From: Chara braunii
Lineage: Eukaryota > Streptophyta > Charophyceae > Charales > Characeae
NCBI GenBank assembly: GCA_003427395.1
Contig: BFEA01000246.1
Span: 1,966,880 to 1,992,015 of the forward strand
Length of the DNA: 25,136 nt
Reading direction: 5' to 3'
Both the position numbers and the translations under genes were made by a program. How positions within the stretch are numbered: the stretch's first letter is position 1; each line of letters begins with the position of its first letter. Below, one piece after another: positions 9,187 to 17,815 of this stretch. A model generated the notes under the pieces. The model ran no database searches, had not been told where the DNA came from, and saw only the letters and a list, made by a program, of their open reading frames with translations.

Positions 9187-9224
9187 AAAAAAAAAAACAT
9201 CATGAAAACATCACTCGCTCGATC

Positions 9225-9274
9225 GTCCCCTGATGATACCGTCACTGGCGAACGGTTGAAACGATCGTAGGGAT
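9225..9274 (+). ncRNA. Hammerhead-ribozyme-like motif 1 (type I topology)
   Basis: Core CTGATGA is at 9230-9236 and GAAA at 9258-9261. Stem II is ACCGT/ACGGT (9238-9242 with 9252-9256), preceded by a U-U opposition. Stem III is AC/GT around GATC (9261-9268), and the cleavage-site triplet GTA puts predicted cleavage after A9269. Stem I pairs GTCCC (9225-9229) with GGGAT (9270-9274), including one G-U. The octamer ACGATCGT is self-complementary, so two molecules could share an 8-bp stem III. Weak points are the U-U at the base of stem II, A rather than C at the cleavage site, and a C-A mismatch (9243/9251). Confidence 0.7.
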
Positions 9275-9503
9275 CTCGCCAGCACGACACTTCTGTTCTT
9301 ACTGTTCATATTTTTATGGAAAGCGCCGGTTTCTTGCGTGTACTTCTATCTCCAATGGCTTTCTTGCTTTTCGTCTTCCATGTCTTGATCTCCTTCTATC
9401 CCTTTTCTTTCTCTATGATTTGTCTCCACTGGCCCCGTGTCTCTTCCCCCTGAACCTTCACCCTTTGGCTATACGCATCTTCGGATTGCATTTCCATTCA
9501 TGT
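9225..9503 (+). repeat. Pseudo-LTR 1 (direct repeat)
   Basis: 274 bp from the ribozyme core C at 9230 to TGT at 9503 match 15984-16257 with no length difference and about 16 substitutions by eye (about 94% identity), mostly transitions. PLEs characteristically carry such direct repeats through tandem or partly tandem insertion. The repeat begins with the hammerhead-like motif and continues into pyrimidine-rich DNA upstream of ORF1. Confidence 0.92.
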
Positions 9504-9874
9504 GGAGGTAGCGTCTGTAACCACTTCGTTAATCGTTGATTGGTGTAGACGCAGGTGGTTCCACGACCGTCAGACGAATTTTCTCGCCCACGGTTCATTC
9601 CACCTCATTCCCTTTCTTCTTTCTTCCCTTCTTTCTTTCTTCCTTCTCTTCTTTCATTTTTCCCTTCTTCCTTTCCTCTTCCTCTTTCCTGTATGACATC
9701 GATTATCTATTGCATGGCCATCATTGAGTCTTCTCCTCAATATCGACTTGTTACCCAGGACTGCTTTATCGGTTGTTTTTTTTGTTTTATTAAGGAGCTT
9801 GCTTGTCTTCTCGCCTCCTCTCTCGGCAACAGATCCTTTAGCATTTTTGTTTGTACGGTCCCGCTCTGATCCGC
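9504..9874 (+). other. PLE 5' leader with polypyrimidine tract
   Basis: This leader of about 370 bp lies between pseudo-LTR 1 and ORF1. Positions 9606-9690 are almost entirely T and C (TTTCTTCC-type repeats), followed by a T-rich stretch near 9775-9790. No upstream ORF is convincing. It is probably the element's untranslated leader or promoter region. Confidence 0.5.
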
Positions 9875-11486
9875 ATGGCGGACGGAGGACAATACCCAGG
9901 TTACGAATGGGTTTGTTATAATTGTAGGCTACCGGGCCATTTCGCCCGTAACTGCCCCTATCCGAGGCAAGATGGCCTCATCTCTGGGGTCCCTGTTTCC
10001 CGTCCCGCCATCAGTTGCTCAGCCTACCCCTCTCCCCCCCAGACTTATGCCCAAGCTGCCTATGCACCTTCTGCCCCTGCGCTTCCACCGCCCCCACCAC
10101 CCCAACAGGCTGCCTCTCCTCCTAACTTTTCCAATTCCAACGCGATCGTCCCGTTTCGTCCCCCCGCTGCTCCACCCTCAGTCTCTTCTTGGGCTCCGAG
10201 ACCAAGAAACAACGATGGCGAAGTTGTTTCCCTCTTAAGAGAGTTTGTGAACGAGCGAAGAGAAGAGAAGGACAGACGGCGTGAGGAGGAAAATCGACGA
10301 AGGAAGGAAGAACAGGTCAGAATCGAGAAAGAAGAGGAGAAAAAACGTTTGGATGAAGAAGAAGCTCGACAAGCAGAGAAGAAAGCTAGAATGGCGAAGA
10401 TGATCAACGCGAAGATGGAGGAACTCGACAAGCAGCATCAAGCCAGAACCGAAGAAGAAAACCGGAAGATATGGAAGGAGATCGAGAGGGTGGTTGGAGA
10501 ACCTAAGCCTATCAGGAACGACAAGGAGGCTGTCGTTGATACCGGCGACAATCGGAAGCGGCCTCAAGAAGAGATAGGGGGTTCCCCTCCTACCCTTCCT
10601 GCTCAAGGCAAACCAAGGGTTGCTGACCCTGGTATGCGGGGAGGTACTCATCTCTCCCCGCTCGACGCGGGCTTGCTACTCATGGAACTCGACAACGTTC
10701 AGCGGTCCCAAGACTCGCAGTTTGGTTTAATTCGATGCATGATGGAGACTATTGAGAAGCTGAGTGCATCCATCTAGCTGCCAGCAGGAGCTCGGGCTGT
10801 CCCTCCTACTTTGGCCCCTCCATCGGCCGCCCCCCATAACCCTGCTCCTGCCCCTCCCCCTCCACCCCCNNNNNNNNNNNNNNNNNNNNNNNNNNNNNNN
10901 NNNNNNNNNNNNNNNNNNNNNNNNNNNNNNNNNNNNNNNNNNNNNNNNNNNNNNNNNNNNNNNNNNNNNNNNNNNNGAAGGGGGGATATCCCCTCCCCCT
11001 CCTCCCCATCCACCCCCTTATCCCAAGAAAAAGATCCCAAGTTCTGCTGATCCTAGCTCCTCTAAGGGGAGGGTCGATGAGAATCGGACACCAGGTGTCA
11101 ACAGGTTCTCAGCAAGGCTTGCTGACATGTTTGCTTCTGTCGCCGGTAATGCCGCCAGATGCAGATCTGCATCCCCTGCACGACGAGCCACCGAGGACGA
11201 ACCCCTGGGTTTCGATCGTGTGATCCCAGGGAAGAAGGCTGTTGTTGCTTCGGCCGGCAAGGAAGAACGCGTCAAGTATATCGAAGACTTGAAGAAAGAA
11301 CTCATGACCAAATCCAAGTACCAGTTAGAGTCTCTTTGCAAGGCTGATCAGATTAAATACTTCAACAAGAAGCAAGCGTCCACCGATCTTGAGGAGATCA
11401 GAGCACGTAATGCCTACGGCGACGAATCGGAGGATGAAGGATTTGACAACATTGCAGCTGATACCCAAGAGGAGAATCCCTCTTAA
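9875..11486 (+). pseudogene. PLE ORF1: CCHC zinc-knuckle, coiled-coil, Pro-rich protein
   Basis: Start chosen at ATG 9875 (MADGGQYPGYEWV), because the knuckle CYNCRLPGHFARNC (C-x2-C-x4-H-x4-C) follows directly. Next come a Pro/Ala-rich stretch, a long highly charged coiled coil (about residues 125-205, Glu/Arg/Lys-rich), and a second part after a TAG at 10775-10777. After that stop the frame stays open and Pro-rich (LPAGARAVPPTLAPP) into a 107-base N gap (10870-10976). Beyond the gap the downstream frame continues with PSSSKGRVDENRTPGVNRFS and an acidic tail ending at TAA 11484-11486. It is probably one nucleic-acid-binding, gag-like ORF1 of about 535 residues, broken by one nonsense codon. 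The gap hides whether the two halves are in register. Function is inferred from the zinc knuckle only. Confidence 0.7.
10870..10976. other. Assembly gap (107 N)
   Basis: A run of N flanked by C-rich, proline-coding sequence on both sides (CCCCCTCCACCCCC before, CCCCTCCCCCTCCTCCCC after). The true length is unknown, so the reading frame through ORF1 cannot be checked. Confidence 0.99.
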
Positions 11487-11498
11487 TGATCTGATTGA

Positions 11499-12248
11499 CT
11501 CGCCTGTATTTGGAAGTACTGGCAACACACTCACCGACTACGGACCCGCGTTCGTAAACGAGGAAAGGAATGGGAGGATAGGGAGGCATGGGCTCATTTT
11601 TTGCTTATCTCGTTAGCGTGCTTAGGACAACTAGCTTGGGCAAGTAAATTTGTTGGTACATGGCTTGATCTCTTCAACTCGGGGTTTGATATTTTCCATC
11701 CCTCCGGCCCGTGTGTCTATTTACTCATCTCACCTTCTTTTCATGCTACCTATATAGGATCTACTTCACGAAATCTTTCCGTACGTTGGCACGAGCACAT
11801 TCGATCCTCTGAGGTTAGTAACGGTCGTCACAATCATCGACTAAGACAATGGCTCCGGAAAAAAGGCTGGTCTTCCTATGTCGCGGTTCCTATTGCTTTT
11901 CCGGCCACCACTGATCTTAGAAATACCGAATCATCTCCCATATCTCGTTGGTGTCCTGCTCTCAACACCCACTCTTCTCCAAGGAAACAAGGATGTCGGA
12001 GGAAAGGTAAGAGGGAACGAGCTGCCTTCCGTCGACTTCTTGGTTTACACCGTGACCACCCTACTCCATCGGATATAGTTATCAAATTTTGTGTTGCCCC
12101 CGACTCAGCTCTCCTTCCCTCACCCTCCCGACCCACTCTCTCCCTCGTCTCCCAGTTAGGTGCCTGCATGAACGGACAGTCTACTTCGGCTTCGGTTTTC
12201 TGCTCAGGAGGTAACACTTTTTTAGACTCTTGCAGCCGCCTTAGTTGA
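11499..12248 (+). pseudogene. GIY-YIG endonuclease domain at the N-terminus of the PLE polyprotein
   Basis: A nicking endonuclease domain that would prime integration. The open frame runs from 11499, in the same frame as the end of ORF1 but after three stops (11484, 11487, 11496), and has no ATG before the domain. Motifs: CVYLLISPSFHATYIGSTSR (GIY- and YIG-equivalents near 11708-11770), the conserved Arg and His in SVRWHEH, and TESSPISRWCPALNTH with the likely catalytic Glu and the PxLN end motif. The Cys pair expected between the GIY and YIG elements in most PLE nucleases is absent, as reported for Chlamys-type elements. A basic tail (KQGCRRKGKRERA) follows. TGA at 12246-12248 interrupts the frame, which then continues into the RT without a shift. 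Confidence 0.85.
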
Positions 12249-14407
12249 ACCTTCGGGTTCAGTTCAGTGACTTTTAACGGACGACTGACACTTTTGAAAT
12301 TTTTAAAATTTGAACTTATGCAAGGTGGCGTCTTCCACTTTATTCGCATTCGCAGGCATTTCAACGCCCGAAATCGGAGGAAATTTGTACTTGTCTCCTT
12401 ACTTCACGTTCCCTGGACGGTTCGAATGCTCCATAATTTTTCCCTCTCCAACCTGATCAAACTCTACAACAATGTCGATCTGTTTTTTTCCAGCCGTACC
12501 AGAGGTATTTTGAAAAAGATTATTGGCCCTTTCATTGTTAAGGCTGCTGGGTTTGCCTGTCTCAGCCCTGTGGTTATCAGAATCAGGTTTGATATCACTA
12601 TTAAAAAAGTGCTCATTGCTAATCTCACAAAAAGACTAATCAGACGAAGTGTCAAACCGGACTGTCTGTCTGAATTCATCATTGCCCGACTTCGTGTTGT
12701 CTGGACTGACAACAAATCGATTGGGAAGATAATTCACAACCACCGAGCCTGTGCCAAAGAACTTACTACCTCTTGCACCTACACTGCTTTTCAGAGCTTC
12801 CCACGCAATCCCGACGGGCATGTTTCCTTCAGGTTTTCTGAACTGTCGCAACTTCCCACTAGTCTTCTCAATTCTAATAACATCCCCGAACCTTCTCATT
12901 CCACTACCCTGGGACAAGTTCGAGGGGTCATCCTGAAGGGTCTTGTGAAACTCCCCAATCACTCAATTTTTGGTTTGCCTAATAAAACCATTTCCTGTTG
13001 CCTACATACCCCCTCTCGGGTTTTCCCCTTCCTCTTTCCTCAGACTACTGAATCATGGCTCTCTGAGTTTAACGGACTTGCTGCTATGCCTATCGATCAC
13101 AATTCCGGGGACACCTATGTCTGTTGTCGCTTGGTTTATTCCGACGCAATGCGGCTATTGTTTCTAAATAATCCTGGCTTTGAAGTTGATTTTAGGCCTG
13201 AAACCAACATCATTCATAATATTCTGCTCCAATTTGTCAATTTGGGGTTACGGTCTCTAGCAAGTTGGAAATACAACGGTAGCATTGCAAATAGTTATGT
13301 TATCCCAAAACACAAAGACATTACCCGATGGAGACCCATCTCCACTTCATTCTCTGATCCCACCGCTCGATTGAGTCGGGTTGTGGGAAAAGTCATCAAC
13401 GCTCTCCTATGGTCCCTCCCCAAGCATCTTCACTTCAACCTTCGGTCCACTTCTCTGGCTAAGGACAAGATCTTCAGTATCAATCGTAGAGTCCGTACTA
13501 ATGAATTTCAGATTTCTGCGAGTTTTGATATCAAAGAGATGTTTACTAAACTCCCCCACTCATCTATTATCCAAGCCGTAGTTTAGGTATGTCATTTGTT
13601 TAGGACAAAAGGCTTCCCAGTATCTGTGTTAACCGACTGGGCAAAGGGACTTCCTTCTCCAAAAAAATCATTGGAAAAGGATGGACCCGCGTCAAACTAT
13701 CTCAGATTATTCTAGCAGTTGTATTCGAACTAGATAATATTTTCGTAAAAGTCGGGTCTACCATTCTGAGACAAATCGTCGGAGTCCCTATGGGAAAGAG
13801 TTCAAGTCCTGCACTGGCCTCCCTCCTCTGTTCTTTCAATGAATTTTCCTTTATCTCTTCCATTGGTACAGATTCTAAGTTTATCTCAGGACTAAGGCTT
13901 ATTGATGATGTCGGTTTTTTTCTTGCCTTTCCCATGATTTCTCAGAGATTTGTCCAGAAGGCTTGTGAGATGTACAACAAATTCATACTCACTTATGACA
14001 ATAACTTAATTCTACTTCGAACTGATAACATACGTGGAACCTGGGATTTTCTTGGATCTCGTATCTCGACCTTATGCTCCCCACCTTCTGTTAGATGTGT
14101 GGCTACTATGAAGAACCAAGATTGCATTTTTAGCTCCGTTCCTCTGCAAATCATGTCTACCCAAGATTTCTCGTCTTTTGGCCCTCCCCAACAGAAACGA
14201 GGCATTATCCTGGGGCATCTCAACCGTTTGCTCACCCACTCCTCAGATTTCAGAGGAGTGGGTTCCAGTTTGCTTACGCTGAAGCGGGAGCTTCGTATAA
14301 AGGGGTTTCCATGGACTTCCTTTTCTAAGGTTCTCAGGGTTTTTTCTAGAAACCACCACGGGGCATGGGACGCATGGGTCCTCATTCTCTCAACCTTGGA
14401 CGCATAA
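12249..14407 (+). pseudogene. Penelope-like reverse transcriptase, interrupted
   Basis: Same frame as the endonuclease after TGA 12246. A linker with clustered Cys (CAKELTTSCT, near 12750-12780) might correspond to the CxC linker of N-terminal-EN PLEs, but only C-x-Y is seen. RT motifs: YVIPKHKDITRWRPI (RT1-2), a short segment consistent with an insertion in the fingers, SFDIKEMFTKLP (motif A), then TAG 13584-13586 and a one-base shift near 13655. In the new frame: RQIVGVPMGKSSSPALASLL (motif B) and LIDDVGFFLAFP (motif C, xIDD). The C-terminal segment includes KRGIILGHLNRLLTHS and ELRIKGFPWTSF, as in PLE thumb regions, and stops at 14407. Both motif C aspartates are kept. No GIY-YIG domain follows. 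Confidence 0.88.
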
Positions 14408-14974
14408 GGCTTAAGGGGAGCTGAGCAACGACATTTGAGAACCTAGGAGGGTGCCATATGGTCCTACTGAGTTCCCCGGGGTGTGTCTGAGGTTTTACTA
14501 TAACCTTTCTGCCCACCTCATACCCATACCGAGCTTCCATCACCACGGGTAGCGTAAATATAGGCTTTATCTCTGATATATAGGCCTTGTTTGAATTATG
14601 TCTTTTGAGGATTTAGGAGTATGCCCAAATGGTCCCAACTGAGTCCCTGGTATGCGCCCCCCCCCGCCTTTTCTAAAAAATCATCGACCTATTTATATCG
14701 GCTTCCTTTGTACTGGCATCAAGCATTCAAGTACTACGGCCTCTCTGCCTAAGTTCTCTGCTCTCTGCTCCATCTCCCTTGATAGCAGCTCTGCTATGGG
14801 TCCTCTACGCTTACACCTGTCTTCTCTGACTTGACGGGTTTCGGGACACTTACCCTTCGGCCTTTCTGCTACTCCCACCTCGACGAAACTCTGAAGTCCT
14901 CCCGAATCCGAAGGTACGCCTGTCGACAGACGGTTCACTGAATCGCTTCTCATTACTCCCTCGTGCGACCATCT

Positions 14975-14978
<4 letters not shown>
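14408..14978 (+). other. PLE 3' region, noncoding, with a diverged internal repeat
   Basis: No open frame of interest. Two related segments, near 14438-14485 (AGGAGGGTGCCATATGGTCC) and 14610-14660 (AGGAGTATGCCCAAATGGTC), suggest an old tandem duplication in the 3' untranslated region. A C9 run lies near 14658. Confidence 0.5.
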
Positions 14979-15059
<81 letters not shown>

Positions 15060-15119
15060 CCNCCCNCCCTCCCNCCCTCTCTCTCTCTCTTTCTCTCTCT
15101 ATCTCTCTCTCTCTCCCCG
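14979..15119. repeat. (CT)n microsatellite with ambiguous bases
   Basis: Pure CT from 14979 to 15055 (77 nt), then a C-rich part with single N at 15062, 15066 and 15074, and further interrupted CT to about 15115. Ser/Leu-repeat frames here are not genes. Confidence 0.95.
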
Positions 15120-15751
15120 CCTGTCAGATTTTTGAATTGAGTGCTTTATTTTTGAACCTTTTGCCGCCAAATCGATCCCTTACACTTGAATCTCCTTTCT
15201 GCTGTTCTCTGTGGCGGTTTTATGATTCCGCACGGTCTTCACCGCGCCAACCGAGGGACATTTCAAGTTCCTTTCTGAAGATTGGTCAAGTTGCGACTGA
15301 CGAACTCACTCCAGGCTGCTAGCTACTTCGGCGATCGTCTAATCCAAGGCGATACTCCACGACCTGCGAATCTTTCACGTTGAATATCACGTCATCTCTC
15401 TCTTTATATGCTTTCTGCCTGGATTCGTGACCTCTTATTCACAACCTTGTTTTGGTATCTTTACAGGTATGGCATATTAGTAGTATATGAGATTCCGTTT
15501 ACATCAGGACGACTTCTGCCACCCCCCTCCTCTACGGCTGCCTTGCTGCGCCTGTCTTGGTCTAAAACGGGCTCTGCTCCATGTGCATTCCCGTGTTGCG
15601 GTCTCTCTGCCTTAGTGTGCTCCTTTCCATCTCTGCAGACAGTATATTATTAGTATCTAAGATTCAGTTTAGAATTTTAATACATGACCTCTACCACCCT
15701 GCTTCCCCGCGCGATTCTCCAGCACCTATCTTTGAATCTCCCCTTTTCTCT

Positions 15752-15754
<3 letters not shown>
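15120..15754 (+). other. PLE 3' region between two (CT)n tracts
   Basis: No recognisable protein. TATTAGTAGTATATGAGATT (near 15476) and TATTATTAGTATCTAAGATT (near 15648) head two similar segments about 170 bp apart, an old tandem duplication. Confidence 0.45.

Positions 15755-15830
<76 letters not shown>
15755..15830. repeat. (TC)38 microsatellite
   Basis: A 76-nt pure TC run about 140 bp upstream of pseudo-LTR 2. With the tract at 14979 it gives the element's 3' region two long microsatellites of the same motif. Confidence 0.95.
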
Positions 15831-15834
<4 letters not shown>

Positions 15835-15978
15835 CTCTGTCTCTCTTTCCCTCCCCCCCTTTCCCCACTATGTGCTCCGATCCTCCTTGTCTTAGTGCGC
15901 CCACGGAAGCTATGTGGAAGTACCTTCGAAGGTTTAGACTATTTAAGTTGTTCTCTTGCTCAGGGTACGCGCTCGGTC

Positions 15979-16028
15979 GTCCCCTGATGATACCGTCACT
16001 GGCGGACGGTTGAAACGATCGTAGGGAT
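15979..16028 (+). ncRNA. Hammerhead-ribozyme-like motif 2 (type I topology)
   Basis: CTGATGA is at 15984-15990 and GAAA at 16012-16015. Stem II is ACCGTC/GACGGT (15992-15997 with 16005-16010), a full 6 bp and stronger than motif 1, around loop ACTGGCG. Stem III/loop is the palindrome ACGATCGT (16015-16022). The cleavage triplet GTA gives predicted cleavage after A16023. Stem I pairs GTCCC (15979-15983) with GGGAT (16024-16028). Cleavage at both motifs would release a 6,754-nt unit (9270-16023). The U-U pair below stem II is kept in both copies. Confidence 0.75.
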
Positions 16029-16257
16029 CTCGCCAGCACGGCACTTCTGTTCTTACTGTTCATATTTTTATGGAAAGTGTCGGTTTCTTGCACGTACTTC
16101 TCTCTCCCATGGCTTTCTTGTTTTTCGTCTTCCACGTCTCGATCTCCTTCTATCCCTTTTCTTTCTCTATGATTTGTCTCCTCTGGCCCCGTGTCTCTTC
16201 CCCCTGAACCTTCGCCCTTTAGCTATATGCATCTTCGGATTGCGTTTCCATTCATGT
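15979..16257 (+). repeat. Pseudo-LTR 2 (direct repeat)
   Basis: Counterpart of 9225-9503 with the same length and about 16 differences. It is followed by CATG and then CCCCCTAA (16262-16269), where the satellite unit resumes exactly at the point where it broke off at 9151. This places the 3' end of the PLE insertion at about 16261. Confidence 0.92.
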
Positions 16258-16261
16258 CATG

Positions 16262-17334
16262 CCCCCTAACTCTCTCTATCATGAAGGGGTGAAGGCCTTA
16301 AAAACCCTCTCACCTCCTTTCGACTCCTTGCTTTCAGACCACCGAAGGCATTCACCTCTTCAGGATCGTTCAGGATCCTCAACGCTTAACAATGGGAGCC
16401 ATAGGGTGGGGGGGGGTGCTTTCAGGCCTTCAGGGCATTCACCCCTTCATGATGGCTCACCGGAAAAAAAAAAAAAAAAAAAAAAAACCATCATGAAGAC
16501 CATAAACAATCCTAAAGGGGTTAATGCCCTGAATGGCCTGAAAGCAACCCCCCCTTTGACTCTCACTATCATGGAGGGGTGAAGGCCTTGAAAGTCATCG
16601 CACCTCCTTTCGACTCAATGCTTTCAGACCACCGAAGGCATTCACCTCTTCAGGATCGTTCAGGATCCTCAACGCTTAACAATGGGAGCCAAAAGGGGGG
16701 GCGGGGGATGCTTTCAGACCTTCAGGGCATTCAGCCCTTTAGGATGGTTCACCGGAAAAAAAAATAAAAAAATAAATAAATAAAAATCATGAATTCTATG
16801 AACAATCTTGAAGGGGTGAATGCCCTGAACGGCCTGAAAGCAACCCCCCCTTCAGCTCTCACTATTATGGAGGGGTGAAGGCCTTAAAGACCCTCGCACC
16901 TCTTTTCGACTCCCTTCTTTCAGACGACCGAAGACATTCACTTCTTCAGGACCGTTCAGGATCCTCAGCGCTTAACAGTGAGAGTCATAGGGCCGGGGGG
17001 GTGCTTTCCTTCAAGGCATTCAACCCTTCATGATGGTTCACCGGAAAAAAAAAAAAATATAAAAAATTATGAAGACTACAAACAATCATGAAAGGGTGAA
17101 TGCCATGAACGGCCTGAAAGCAACCCCCCCTTTAGCTCTCACTATCATGAAGGGGTGAAGGCCTTAAAAGCTCTCGCACCTCCTTTCGACTCCTTGCTTT
17201 CAGGCCACCGAAGACGAACCTATTCACGATCGTTAAGGATCCTCAGCGCTTAACAGTGGGAGCCATAGGGTGGGGGGGGATGCTTTCAGGCCTTCTGGGT
17301 ATTCACCCCTTCATGATGGTTCACCGAAAAAAGG

Positions 17335-17370
<36 letters not shown>

Positions 17371-17640
17371 AAACATCATAAAGACTAGGAACAATCATGA
17401 ATGGGTGAATGCCCTGAACGACCTGAAAGCAACCCCCCTTTTGACTCTCACTATCATGAAGGGGTGAAGGCCTTGAAAACCCTCGCACCTCCTTTCGACT
17501 CCCTTCTTTCAGACCACCGAAGGCATTCACCTCTTCAGGATCGTTCAGGATCCTCAACGCTTAACAGTGGGAGCCCGGGAGGGGGGGGGGGGGGGCTTTC
17601 AGGCCTTCAGGGCATTCACCCCTACAGGATTGTTCACGGA
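16262..17640 (+). repeat. Satellite-like array, right part: 290-bp poly(A)-tailed units
   Basis: Five units repeat head to tail. Each begins TCATGAAGAC or similar, has GGGGTGAATGCCCTGAACGG near its start, TATCATGAAGGGGTGAAGGC and CACCTCCTTTCGACTC in the middle, GATCGTTCAGGATCCTCA, then CTTTCAGGCCTTCAGGGC, and ends TTCACCGG plus an A-rich tract. A-tracts start at 16464, 16756, 17045, 17327 and 17639 (spacing 292, 289, 282, 312). The end of one unit and the start of the next are inverted copies of each other (about 50-bp arms around the A-tract), so each junction can fold into a hairpin. The units may be tandem copies of a short poly(A) retroposon; I recognise no family. Confidence 0.9.
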
Positions 17641-17815
17641 AAAAAACAAAATTAAAAAAATTGAATTCACCATGAACAACATCTTCCACTCCGAACTTTC
17701 ACAATTGCAAGTTATGATTCATCACGTATAAACATGAATTCAAACCCGAAAAACCACTTAATTTTTCTCACTTTCAGAATGTTCATCTATGAATATTCAT
17801 CTATATGATAACCAC
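17641..17815. other. AT-rich spacer at the right end of the 10-kb insertion
   Basis: AT-rich DNA between the last array unit and the resumed integrase, with TTCATCTATGAATATTCATC as a small internal repeat. Nothing else is recognised. It may belong to the element that carried the array into the integrase gene. Confidence 0.4.

Larger units (their letters stand above)
9152..16261 (+). mobile_element. Penelope-like element with N-terminal GIY-YIG endonuclease
   Basis: A 7.1-kb retroelement inserted inside one unit of the satellite array. CCCCCTAA occurs at 9144-9151 and again at 16262-16269, and the array sequence is continuous across the two ends, so this is a likely 8-bp target duplication. 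Order: partial ribozyme-like copy, pseudo-LTR 1, ORF1 (zinc knuckle, coiled coil), GIY-YIG endonuclease, PLE reverse transcriptase, a 3' region with two (CT)n tracts, pseudo-LTR 2. The endonuclease-before-RT order is that of the Chlamys/Naiad clade of PLEs rather than classical Penelope elements. Several stops and one frameshift make this copy non-autonomous. Confidence 0.8.

Noticed and set aside
12246-12248. In-frame TGA in the PLE as a possible selenocysteine codon (Naiad PLEs of some animals are selenoproteins)
   Set aside because: The copy also has a TAG and a frameshift, the TGA is not in a Cys-rich context, and no SECIS-like element is evident, so simple decay is the better explanation.
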